Assembly: GCA_947631355.1 (NCBI GenBank)
Contig: CANRKY010000006.1
Location: 1 to 46,401 of the forward strand
Source of the DNA: an uncultured Marvinbryantia sp.
GTDB lineage: Bacteria; Bacillota; Clostridia; Lachnospirales; Lachnospiraceae
Direction of reading: 5' to 3'
DNA length: 46,401 nt
The translations under genes and the position numbers were made by a program. The notes under the pieces are model-generated. The model did not search any database. It had not been told where the DNA came from and saw only the letters and a program-made list of their open reading frames with translations. This document shows, piece after piece, positions 27,741 to 36,311 of the stretch; position 1 is the first letter of the stretch, and each line of letters begins with the position of its first letter.

Positions 27741-28358
27741 ATGAAAGTTTTACTGATCAACGGCAGCCCGCACAAAAACGGCTGCACGTTTACCGCTCTG
27801 AGTGAAGTGGAAACAGTGCTGCAGCAGGAAGGTATCGAGACAGAGATGATCCATGTGGGGAACCAGAACGTGCGCGGGTGCATTGCCTGCGGAAAATGCG
27901 CACAGAAGGGACAGTGCGTTTTTGACGATGTGGTAAACGAGACGGCGCCCAAATTCGCCGCCTGCGATGGCATTGTGGTGGGCTCCCCGGTGTACTACGC
28001 ATCCGCCAACGGCACGCTGGTATCGTTTTTGGACCGGCTGTTTTACAGCACATCCTTCGACAAGACCATGAAAGTGGGGGCGGCGGTGGTTTCCGCGCGG
28101 CGCGGGGGCAACAGCGCCACTTTCGACGAGCTGAACAAATATTTCACCATCTCCGGCATGCCGGTAGCCTCCAGCCAGTACTGGAACCAGGTGCACGGCT
28201 TCACGGCGGAGGATGTGCGCAAAGACGAGGAAGGCCTGCAGACCATGCGCGCACTGGGGCGGAATATGGCGTTTTTGATCAAGAGCATCGCTCTGGGAAA
28301 AGAAAAATACGGGCTGCCGGAAAAAGAGCCGCGCGTGTCCACGAATTTCATCCGGTAA
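27741..28358 (+). CDS. Flavodoxin-fold NAD(P)H-dependent FMN reductase / iron-sulfur flavoprotein
   Basis: MKVLLINGSPHKNGCTFTAL; NVRGCIACGKCAQKGQCVF; GIVVGSPVYYASANGTLVSFLDRLFY. Confidence 0.92.
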   Translation: MKVLLINGSPHKNGCTFTALSEVETVLQQEGIETEMIHVGNQNVRGCIACGKCAQKGQCVFDDVVNETAPKFAACDGIVVGSPVYYASANGTLVSFLDRLFYSTSFDKTMKVGAAVVSARRGGNSATFDELNKYFTISGMPVASSQYWNQVHGFTAEDVRKDEEGLQTMRALGRNMAFLIKSIALGKEKYGLPEKEPRVSTNFIR

Positions 28359-28362
28359 GCGT

Positions 28363-29562
28363 ATGAGTGTGATCGTTACGTTAAAAAAAGGCGAGGGCCG
28401 CACATTAAAAGCCGGGGGCGCGTGGATCTTCGACAACGAGATCGCTGCGGTGCTGGGAAGCACGCAGGACGGAGACATTGTGATCGTGCGGGATTTTGAC
28501 GGCTACCCGCTGGGCCGGGGCTTTCTCAACACCCGCTCTAAGATCCGCGTGCGCATGCTGACCCGCAATGTGGCGCAGGAGATCGACAGAGAGTTCCTGC
28601 GGATGCGCGTGAAAAACGCGTGGGAATACCGCAAAAAAACGGTGGATACCGGGAGCTGCCGCCTGATCTTCGGGGAGGCGGACTTCCTGCCGGGGCTGGT
28701 GGTGGACAAATTCTCCGATGTGCTGGTGGTGGAGTCGCTGGCTCTGGGGATCGACCGGCTGAAGGGCACGATATTGGAGGCTCTCTGCGAGGTGCTGCGG
28801 GAGGACGGCATCGCCATCCGGGGGATCTACGAGCGCAGCGATGCCAAAGTGCGCGAGCAGGAGGGCATGGAGCGCCACAAAGGATTTATCGGGCCGGAAT
28901 TTGACACCGATGTGCAGATCGAAGAAAACGGTGTGAAATACATCGTGGATGTGGTAAACGGCCAGAAGACGGGGTTCTTCCTGGATCAGAAATACAACCG
29001 GCAGGCCATCCGCAGGCTGTGCCAGGGCGCGCGGGTATTGGACTGCTTTACCCACACGGGCTCCTTTGCGCTGAACGCGGCGCAGGCGGGAGCCAGCTAT
29101 GTGATGGGCGTGGACGCGTCCGAGACAGGGGTGGAGCAGGCGCGGCGGAACGCCGAATTAAACGGCCTGGCCGACCGGGTGGAGTTTGTGTGCCGCGATG
29201 TGTTTGAATTATTGCCGGAACTGGAAAGCGCAGGAGAAAAATTCGACCTGGTGATCCTGGATCCGCCCGCCTTCACAAAATCCAGAAATTCCGTAAAAAA
29301 CGCCGTGAAGGGATATCGGGAGATCAACCTGCGGGGCATGAAGCTGGTGAAGGACGGCGGCTATCTGGCCACCTGTTCCTGCTCCCATTTTATGAGCTGC
29401 GAGCTGTTCACCCAGACTATCCGACAGGCGGCAAAAGACGTGCACAGGCGCCTGCGCCAGGTGGAGTTCCGCACACAGGCCCCGGATCATCCCATCCTGT
29501 GGGCGGCGGACGAATCCTATTATTTAAAATTCTACATCTTCCAGGTAGTGGAAGAAAAGTAA
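28363..29562 (+). CDS. Class I SAM-dependent rRNA methyltransferase (PUA + RlmI-like)
   Basis: VLDCFTHTGSFALNAAQAGASYVMGVDAS; FDLVILDPPAFTKSRNSVKNAVKGYREINLRGMKLV. Confidence 0.93.
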   Translation: MSVIVTLKKGEGRTLKAGGAWIFDNEIAAVLGSTQDGDIVIVRDFDGYPLGRGFLNTRSKIRVRMLTRNVAQEIDREFLRMRVKNAWEYRKKTVDTGSCRLIFGEADFLPGLVVDKFSDVLVVESLALGIDRLKGTILEALCEVLREDGIAIRGIYERSDAKVREQEGMERHKGFIGPEFDTDVQIEENGVKYIVDVVNGQKTGFFLDQKYNRQAIRRLCQGARVLDCFTHTGSFALNAAQAGASYVMGVDASETGVEQARRNAELNGLADRVEFVCRDVFELLPELESAGEKFDLVILDPPAFTKSRNSVKNAVKGYREINLRGMKLVKDGGYLATCSCSHFMSCELFTQTIRQAAKDVHRRLRQVEFRTQAPDHPILWAADESYYLKFYIFQVVEEK

Positions 29563-29599
29563 AAGATCAAAAAGAAGCGACAAAGGAAAAGAGGCAGCT

Positions 29600-32032
29600 A
29601 TGAAGTTAAGCGAACTGCAGATCGGCAAAAGTGCGACAGTGAAAACCGTGGGCGGCGAGGGCGCTCTGCGGCAGCATTTTCTGGATATGGGCGTGATCCC
29701 CGGAGCAGAGATCACACTGGTAAAATACGCGCCCATGGGCGACCCCATGGAGCTGCTCATCCACGGGTATGAGCTGACGCTGCGCGTGGCGGACGCAGAA
29801 AAAATAGAAATAGCGAACGATGCAGAAAAAACCATCTCTGACGGGAACGGCGTGGAAGGCAGTAAACGAGGGAACGGCGCGGCAAACGGTTCGGGCAGGA
29901 CAGAAAAAGATCCGCGCAGGACCCGCCCGGACGCCCGCCGGAACAAAGAGCACCCCGGCCTGGGCGAAGGTGGCCGCTACCATGTAAAAGAGGGCGAGAA
30001 CCCCCTGCCGGAGGGCACACTGCTCACCTTTGCCCTGGCGGGAAACCAGAACTGCGGAAAGACCACGCTGTTTAACCAGCTTACCGGCTCCAACCAGCAC
30101 GTGGGAAATTTCCCCGGCGTCACAGTGGATCGCAAGAGCGGCGCCATCCGGGGATATCCCAACACAGAGATCACAGACCTGCCGGGCATCTATTCCATGT
30201 CGCCCTACAGCAGCGAGGAGATCGTCACCCGGCAGCACATCATCTATTCCAAACCCACGGGCATCATCAACATCGTGGATGCCACGAACATCGAGCGGAA
30301 CCTGTACCTGACCATGCAGCTGATGGAGCTGGATGTGCCGATAGTGCTGGCCTTAAACATGATGGACGAAGTGCGGGGGAACGGCGGTTCCATCCGCATC
30401 AATGAGATGGAAGAAATGCTGGGGATCCCGGTGGTGCCCATTTCCGCGGCCAAAAACGAGGGCGTGGACGAGCTGATCCGCCATGCGGTGCATGTGGCTC
30501 AGTACCAGGAGCGCCCCGGAAGAACCGATTTCTGCAGCCAGGACGAGCACGGCGGCGCGGTGCACCGCTGCCTGCACGGCATCATGCACCTGATCGAGGA
30601 TCACGCGGTATCCGCCGGCATCCCGGTGCGCTTCGCGGCCACCAAGCTGGTGGAGGGGGACGAGAGGATCCTGGCGGCCCTGGAACTGTCGCAGAATGAA
30701 AAAGAAATGATCGAACACATCATCTGCCAGATGGAGGAGGAGCGGGGTCTGGACCGGGCCGCCGCCGTGGCGGATATGCGGTTCGCGTTCATCCGGAAGC
30801 TGGTGGACGACGCGGTGGTAAAACCCCAGGAAAGCCGGGAACACGCCAGAAGCCGGAAGATCGACCGCGTCCTGACCGGAAAATATACAGCCATACCATC
30901 GTTCATCGGCATCATGGCGCTGGTGTTCTGGCTCACCTTCAACGTGATCGGCGCGTGGCTGCAGGGCCTGCTGGAGACCGGCATAGAACAGCTCACCCGG
31001 ATCGTAGAAAACGCCCTCGTCTCCTGGCAGATCAGCGCGGCCATCCGGTCGCTGATCATAGACGGTATCTTCAACGGCGTGGGGAGCGTATTAAGCTTCC
31101 TGCCCATCATCGTCACCCTGTTCTTCTTCCTCTCACTTCTGGAAGACACGGGCTACATGGCCCGCGTGGCGTTTGTGATGGACAAACTGCTGCGCAAGAT
31201 CGGCCTCTCCGGCCGCAGCATCGTGCCGATGCTGATCGGGTTTGGCTGCACGGTGCCGGGAGTGATGGCGAGCCGCACACTGCCGTCCGACCGCGACCGA
31301 AAAATGACCATCATGCTCACGCCCTTTATGAGCTGCTCGGCAAAGCTGCCCATCTACGGCTTCTTCACGGCGGCGTTCTTCCCGGAACACGCCGCGCTGG
31401 TGATGATCGGGCTGTACTTCACCGGGATCGCGGTGGGGATCATCGTGGCGCTGATCTCCAAAAACATAGCCTTCCGGGGCGAGGCCGTTCCCTTCGTGAT
31501 GGAGCTGCCAAACTACCGCCTGCCGGGGGTGAAAAACGTGGCGCAGCTTTTGTGGGAAAAAGCGAAAGACTTCCTGCAGAGGGCGTTCACCGTCATCTTC
31601 ATGGCCACCATCATCATCTGGTTCTTACAGAACTTCAACCTGCGGTTCGGCATGGTGACCGACTCCCAGGACAGCATCCTGGCAGTCATCGCCGGGTGCA
31701 TCGCGCCGGTGTTCGCGCCGCTGGGCTTTGGGGACTGGCGCATCTCCACCTCCCTCATAGCCGGATTCATGGCAAAAGAGAGCGTGGTATCCACCCTCAC
31801 CGTACTGTTTGGCGGAACAGAGGGCCTGTTCAGCGTACTCACCCCCGTGAGCGCCGCATCCCTGCTGATCTTCTGCCTGCTGTACACGCCCTGCGTGGCG
31901 GCCATCGCCTCCGTAAAGCGCGAACTGGGAGGAAAATGGGCCCTCACCGTAGTAGCCCTGCAGTGCGCCATCGCGTGGATATGCGCACTCATCGTGCGGC
32001 TGGCGGGACTGGCCATAGGGGCTTTCGTTTGA
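29600..32032 (+). CDS. feoB: FeoA-FeoB fusion ferrous iron transporter
   Basis: FeoA domain MKLSELQIGKSATVKTVGGEGALRQHFLDMGVIPGAEITLVKYAPMGDPMELLIHGYELTLR; then GNQNCGKTTLFNQLTGSNQHVGNFPGVTV, DLPGIYS and a permease region. Confidence 0.95.
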   Translation: MKLSELQIGKSATVKTVGGEGALRQHFLDMGVIPGAEITLVKYAPMGDPMELLIHGYELTLRVADAEKIEIANDAEKTISDGNGVEGSKRGNGAANGSGRTEKDPRRTRPDARRNKEHPGLGEGGRYHVKEGENPLPEGTLLTFALAGNQNCGKTTLFNQLTGSNQHVGNFPGVTVDRKSGAIRGYPNTEITDLPGIYSMSPYSSEEIVTRQHIIYSKPTGIINIVDATNIERNLYLTMQLMELDVPIVLALNMMDEVRGNGGSIRINEMEEMLGIPVVPISAAKNEGVDELIRHAVHVAQYQERPGRTDFCSQDEHGGAVHRCLHGIMHLIEDHAVSAGIPVRFAATKLVEGDERILAALELSQNEKEMIEHIICQMEEERGLDRAAAVADMRFAFIRKLVDDAVVKPQESREHARSRKIDRVLTGKYTAIPSFIGIMALVFWLTFNVIGAWLQGLLETGIEQLTRIVENALVSWQISAAIRSLIIDGIFNGVGSVLSFLPIIVTLFFFLSLLEDTGYMARVAFVMDKLLRKIGLSGRSIVPMLIGFGCTVPGVMASRTLPSDRDRKMTIMLTPFMSCSAKLPIYGFFTAAFFPEHAALVMIGLYFTGIAVGIIVALISKNIAFRGEAVPFVMELPNYRLPGVKNVAQLLWEKAKDFLQRAFTVIFMATIIIWFLQNFNLRFGMVTDSQDSILAVIAGCIAPVFAPLGFGDWRISTSLIAGFMAKESVVSTLTVLFGGTEGLFSVLTPVSAASLLIFCLLYTPCVAAIASVKRELGGKWALTVVALQCAIAWICALIVRLAGLAIGAFV

Positions 32033-32057
32033 CTTTCTGTATATAATAGAGTAAAAT
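32029..32057 (+). promoter_or_regulatory. Putative glmS promoter overlapping the feoB stop codon
   Basis: TTGACT-N17-TAAAAT; feoB TGA at 32030-32032. Confidence 0.6.
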
Positions 32058-32074
32058 GTTCACGAAAGCAATGA

Positions 32075-32200
32075 GCCGTGCCGTCCGCAGACAAAAGCAG
32101 ACGCGGGAGCTTGCTCACAGACGTCTGCATTTTGACTGCGGACGATAGGGCGAACGCCCGTGAACGAGAAAAACCGCAGGTTTTTCGAGTCTGGCACGGC
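32075..32200 (+). other. Multi-branched inverted-repeat structure, candidate structured RNA leader or interspersed structured repeat
   Basis: P1 GCCGTGCC 32075-32082 / GGCACGGC 32193-32200; P2 GTCCGCAG 32083-32090 / CTGCGGAC 32136-32143; P2b GCAGACG 32097-32103 / CGTCTGC 32122-32128; P3 GGGCG-AA-CGCCC 32148-32159; P4 GAAAAACC-GCA-GGTTTTTC 32168-32186. Confidence 0.7.
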
Positions 32201-32248
32201 GACAGTCTGCCCGACAGTCTGCATTTTGACTGCGGACGATAGGGCGAA
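32123..32248 (+). repeat. 32-bp perfect direct repeat in the glmS leader
   Basis: GTCTGCATTTTGACTGCGGACGATAGGGCGAA at 32123-32154 and 32217-32248. Confidence 0.95.
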
Positions 32249-32278
32249 TTGTCCATATTTTTTCAGGAGGATCATAAT

Positions 32279-34117
32279 ATGTGTGGAATTGTGGGATATA
32301 CCGGAAATCAGCAGGCAGCGCAGATTTTGCTGAGCGGCCTGTCCAAACTGGAATATCGCGGATATGATTCCGCAGGCGTATGCGTGCGGGACGAAGATAA
32401 GGAAACAGAGATCGTAAAGGCAAAAGGCCGCCTGAAAGTGCTGGCGGAAAAGACGAACGATGGCCTTGCGCTGAAGGGAGGCTGCGGCATTGGCCACACC
32501 AGATGGGCCACCCACGGGGAACCCTCCGAGGATAACGCGCACCCCCACCATTCATCAGACTGCAATGTGGTGGCCGTGCACAACGGGATCATCGAAAACT
32601 ATCAGGAATTAAAAGAAAAACTGATCAAAAACGGCTACACGTTCTACTCTCAGACAGACACGGAAGTGGCGGTAAACCTGATCGATTACTATTTTCGCAA
32701 ATGCGACCAGAACCCCATCCAGGCGCTGAGCCGCTCCATGATGCGCATCCGCGGCTCCTACGCGCTGGCAGTGATGTTCAAAGATTTCCCGCAGGAAATC
32801 TACGCCGCCCGCAAAGACAGCCCCATGATCATCGGCGTGTCCGGGGAGGAAGCGTTCCTGGCGTCCGATGTGCCCGCCATTTTAAAATATACCAGAAACG
32901 TATATTATATGGGAAATCAGGAGATCGCCAGACTGCAGAAGGGCAATGTGACCTTTTACAACATCGACCAGGAGGAGATCACCAAAGAGCTGACCAAGAT
33001 CAACTGGGATGAGGAATCCGCGGAAAAAGGCGGCTACGAGCACTACATGATTAAAGAGATCCACGAGCAGCCCAAAGCCGTGCAGGATACCTTGAACTCC
33101 GTGCTGAGGGACGGGCAGATCGTTCTCACCGATGTGGGCCTCTCGGACGAGGAGATCCGGGAGATCGGCCAGATATACATTGTGGCCTGCGGCTCCGCCT
33201 ACCACGTGGGGGTTTCCATGCGGTACGTGATCGAGGATCTGGTGAAGATCCCCGTGGATGTGGAACTGGCGTCAGAGTTCCGCTATAAAAAACCGCTGCT
33301 CCGAAAAGACGGGCTGGTGATCGTCATCAGCCAGTCCGGCGAGACGGCGGACAGCCTGGCGGCGCTGCGCGAGGCGAAAAGCAAAGGGGTGCGCACCCTG
33401 GGAATTGTAAACGTGGTGGGTTCCTCCATTGCCAGGGAGGCGGAAAACGTATTCTACACCCTGGCGGGCCCGGAGATCGCCGTCGCCACCACCAAGGCGT
33501 ACAGCGCACAGCTGATCGCCGGATATCTGCTGGCGATCCAGTTTGCGAAAGTGCGGGGCACCATCACAGAAGAACAGTATCATGGCATGATCGAAGAACT
33601 GGGCACACTGCCCGGAAAAATAGAAAAAGTGCTGGAGGACAAGGAGCGCCTGCAGTGGTTCGCGTCCAAATTCTCCAACGCGAAAGACATCTTCTTCATC
33701 GGCAGAGGGCTGGATTACGCCATCAGCCTGGAGGGCAGCCTGAAGATGAAAGAGATCAGCTACGTACACTCCGAGGCATACGCCGCGGGCGAGCTGAAGC
33801 ACGGCACCATCAGCCTGATCGAGGACGGGATCCTGGTCATCGGGATCCTCACCCAGCAGGAACTGTACGAAAAAATGATCAGCAACCTGGTGGAGGTAAA
33901 GAGCCGCGGCGCGTACCTGATGGGGATCACCAACTACGGAAACTACGGCATCGAAGACACCACAGACTTCACCGTATACATTCCCCGCACAGACGCACAC
34001 TTCACCACCAGCCTGGCCATCATCCCGCTGCAGCTGCTGGGATATTATGTGAGCCTGTCCAAGGGCCTGGATGTAGATAAGCCCAGGAACCTGGCAAAGA
34101 GTGTGACGGTAGAATAA
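32279..34117 (+). CDS. glmS: Glutamine--fructose-6-phosphate aminotransferase (isomerizing)
   Basis: MCGIVGYTGNQQAAQILLSGLSKLEYRGYDSAGV; two SIS domains; ends LAKSVTVE; AGGAGG RBS. Confidence 0.99.
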   Translation: MCGIVGYTGNQQAAQILLSGLSKLEYRGYDSAGVCVRDEDKETEIVKAKGRLKVLAEKTNDGLALKGGCGIGHTRWATHGEPSEDNAHPHHSSDCNVVAVHNGIIENYQELKEKLIKNGYTFYSQTDTEVAVNLIDYYFRKCDQNPIQALSRSMMRIRGSYALAVMFKDFPQEIYAARKDSPMIIGVSGEEAFLASDVPAILKYTRNVYYMGNQEIARLQKGNVTFYNIDQEEITKELTKINWDEESAEKGGYEHYMIKEIHEQPKAVQDTLNSVLRDGQIVLTDVGLSDEEIREIGQIYIVACGSAYHVGVSMRYVIEDLVKIPVDVELASEFRYKKPLLRKDGLVIVISQSGETADSLAALREAKSKGVRTLGIVNVVGSSIAREAENVFYTLAGPEIAVATTKAYSAQLIAGYLLAIQFAKVRGTITEEQYHGMIEELGTLPGKIEKVLEDKERLQWFASKFSNAKDIFFIGRGLDYAISLEGSLKMKEISYVHSEAYAAGELKHGTISLIEDGILVIGILTQQELYEKMISNLVEVKSRGAYLMGITNYGNYGIEDTTDFTVYIPRTDAHFTTSLAIIPLQLLGYYVSLSKGLDVDKPRNLAKSVTVE

Positions 34118-34139
34118 CACGATTATCCAAAAAATAAGA

Positions 34140-34252
34140 AAGCCTGCGGCCGTTTGTCTGCGCAATCTTCCTGCAGATGCCTGCGGCGGATGTATCCGCT
34201 CCGGCAAAGACAGAGAAAACGAATGAACAGACAAAACGGGGCGCAGGCTTTT
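34140..34252. repeat. Long inverted repeat after glmS (terminator or MITE-like)
   Basis: AAGCCTGCGGCCGTTTGTCTG (34140-34160) / CAGACAAAACGGGGCGCAGGCTT (34228-34250), followed by TT; inner hairpin GCGGAT-GT-ATCCGC (34186-34199). Confidence 0.75.
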
Positions 34253-34316
34253 ATGCTGCGACGAATTATTTCCTGTTTAAGGTGACAGTGGGAGACTGTC
34301 AACCGCTTTTCAAAAG

Positions 34317-34369
34317 TTGACAAGAATGGTTAGAATGGTTAGAATGTGGTTAGAATATGGGTAGAATAG
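34317..34369 (+). promoter_or_regulatory. Promoter with embedded TAGAAT iterons
   Basis: TTGACA 34317-34322, N17, TAGAAT 34340-34345; TAGAAT also at 34331, 34351, 34362. Confidence 0.7.
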
Positions 34370-34386
34370 ATTCAGGAGGCAGGCCA

Positions 34387-35694
34387 ATGACTTTTCAGGA
34401 AAGCGAAACGGTTGAACTGAAAGAAATCGTAGTGGAGGACATCAAAAAAACAATTGTTGCTTTTGCAAACGGCAAAGGCGGCAAGCTGTATATCGGCGTT
34501 CAGAATGACGGAACCGTGTCAGGGCTGGATGACCCGGATCGCACTTCCCTGCAAATTAGTAATATGGTTCGGGATGCCATTAAACCAGACTTAACCATGT
34601 TTCTTCATTATGAGACTATAACGGTAGACGAAAAGAAAATTGTCGCCATTGATATTCAGCAGGGAACGGAGCGGCCTTATTATATAGCGAAAAAAGGGCT
34701 GAGGCCGGAGGGTGTCTATGTCCGCCAGGGATATTCCTCTGTGCCGGCTACCAGTACGATGATCCGAGACATGATCAAAGAAACCGATGGAGACCACTTT
34801 GAGGAAATGCGGTCTGTGGAGCAGAATTTAACCTTTGAAAAAGCCAAAAAAGAATTTGCAGATCGGAATATAAAGTTTTTGCAGGCCCAAATGAAGACGT
34901 TGGGGATTATGACACAGGATGGTATTTATACAAACCTGGGGTTGTTGCTTTCCGACCAGTGCATGCATACGATCAAAGCGGCTGTCTTTGAAGGAACGAA
35001 CCAGAACCAGTTTAAGGATCGGAAGGAATTTGTCGGGTCATTGTTTCAACAAATGGAGGATGTTTACGATTTTATTGATTTTCGCAACCAGACACACTCG
35101 ACTTTTGAAAAACTGCATCGTATTGACAGACGCGACTACCCAGAGATAGCTGTCAGGGAGGCGCTTTTGAACCTTCTGATCCACCGTGAATATTCCTTCC
35201 GTGCCAGCAGTTTTATCAGCATTTATACAGACCGGATCGAGTTTACTTCCATAGGCGGTTTGGTAAGCGGAGTGACCTTAAAGGATGTAACAATGGGGTT
35301 ATCTGTTTGCCGAAATGTAAAGCTGGCAAATGTATTTTACCGGTTGGAGCTGATTGAAGCCTATGGCACCGGAATCCTGAAAATTATGGATGCCTACGAA
35401 GGAACCGGTCTGGTGCCGAAGATGGAAACATCTGAACACGCGTTTAAAGTCATTCTTCCAAACCTGAATGTAGCGAGGGGACAGGAAGGGCCATATGATC
35501 AGGGTTCCCAAAGCATAGAAGAAGAAAAAGTGCTTGCACTTGCAAAGGAACAGGGGAGCGTCACAAGAAAAGAAGTTGAAATATTGTTGGGAATCAGCCA
35601 GACGACATGCGCACGGCTGTTAAGGCAAATGATAGGAGACGGGCTGATCGTTCTGGAAGGCAAGGGGAAGAATACGCATTACCGTCTTCCCTGA
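34387..35694 (+). CDS. AlbA_2-domain (divergent AAA-4 type) putative transcriptional regulator with C-terminal wHTH
   Basis: MTFQESETVELKEIVVEDIKKTIVAFANGKGGKLYIGVQNDGTVSGL; REALLNLLIHREYS; C-terminal VTRKEVEILLGISQTTCARLLRQM. Confidence 0.9.
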   Translation: MTFQESETVELKEIVVEDIKKTIVAFANGKGGKLYIGVQNDGTVSGLDDPDRTSLQISNMVRDAIKPDLTMFLHYETITVDEKKIVAIDIQQGTERPYYIAKKGLRPEGVYVRQGYSSVPATSTMIRDMIKETDGDHFEEMRSVEQNLTFEKAKKEFADRNIKFLQAQMKTLGIMTQDGIYTNLGLLLSDQCMHTIKAAVFEGTNQNQFKDRKEFVGSLFQQMEDVYDFIDFRNQTHSTFEKLHRIDRRDYPEIAVREALLNLLIHREYSFRASSFISIYTDRIEFTSIGGLVSGVTLKDVTMGLSVCRNVKLANVFYRLELIEAYGTGILKIMDAYEGTGLVPKMETSEHAFKVILPNLNVARGQEGPYDQGSQSIEEEKVLALAKEQGSVTRKEVEILLGISQTTCARLLRQMIGDGLIVLEGKGKNTHYRLP

Positions 35695-35717
35695 TGAATG
35701 TTCAATGGATATAATTT

Positions 35718-35805
35718 CATTCTAACCATTCTAACCAAATGTTGGCGAGAATGGTTAGAATGTGGTTAGAATGTGACTAGAATGTGACTAGAATATGGCT
35801 AGAAA
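35718..35805. repeat. Downstream 11-bp iteron array plus inverted hairpin
   Basis: CATTCTAACCATTCT (35718-35732) / AGAATGGTTAGAATG (35748-35762); TAGAAT at 35756, 35767, 35778, 35789 and TAGAAA at 35800, exact 11-bp spacing. Confidence 0.9.
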
Positions 35806-35826
35806 TCTGTCAAAGGCGAGGCACAG

Positions 35827-35880
35827 CAGAAAAGTTATCGAAAGCAGAAAGTCATCGAAAACCGGAAAGTTATCAAAAAC
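35827..35880 (+). repeat. 18-bp tandem repeat x3
   Basis: CAGAAAAGTTATCGAAAG | CAGAAAGTCATCGAAAAC | CGGAAAGTTATCAAAAAC. Confidence 0.75.
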
Positions 35881-35898
35881 GAAAAAGGAGAGGATTGC

Positions 35899-36311
35899 GT
35901 GAGCAACTGGAAAAAATTTTTCTCGGCGGTGGATATGACGGAAGGCCGCCCCTGGGAAAGAATCGTACTTTTCACCATCCCCATGCTGCTGGGGAACATC
36001 GCGCAGCAGCTCTACAATACCGTGGACAGCGTAGTGGTGGGAAACTACGTGGGGGACAACGCGCTGGCGGCCGTGGGGAGCGCGGGGCCGGAGACACCAT
36101 GACGCCCATGTGGATCTCCATCTTCCAGACCGTTATCCTGCGGGTGCCGCTGGCGTACGCCATGTGCTACTTCACAAGATCGGCGGAGTACCCCATCGGG
36201 AGAAGCGAGTGCATCTTCATCTCATTGCTGGTGTCCTGGCTGATCGGGTGCGCGGTGAGCGTCATCTTCTACGCCCGCGGAAAATGGCGGGACAAAGCCA
36301 TCGTACAGTAA
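35899..36311 (+). pseudogene. MATE transporter remnant: N-terminal and C-terminal ends joined by large internal deletion and frame change
   Basis: N part MSNWKKFFSAVDMTEGRPWERIVLFTIPMLLGNIAQQLYNTVDSVVVGNYVGDNALAAVGSAG; C part AGDTMTPMWISIFQTVILRVPLAYAMCYFTRSAEYPIGRSECIF...KAIVQ in another frame. Confidence 0.88.

Noticed and set aside
29545-29600. Tail echo after the rRNA methyltransferase (gaagaaaagtaaaag / gaagcgacaaagg)
   Set aside because: Low-complexity purine-rich similarity only.
32041-32278. glmS ribozyme upstream of glmS
   Set aside because: No recognizable ribozyme core or pseudoknot pattern; the visible structure is different.
32060-32555. Minus-strand ORFs (146-163 aa) through the glmS leader (SSAVKMQT.../RPYRPQSKCR...)
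   Set aside because: They translate the structured direct-repeat region and the antisense of glmS; better explained as repeat/RNA structure.
33272-34234. 320-aa minus-strand ORF over the glmS 3' end
   Set aside because: Antisense to glmS, no RBS or recognizable motif.
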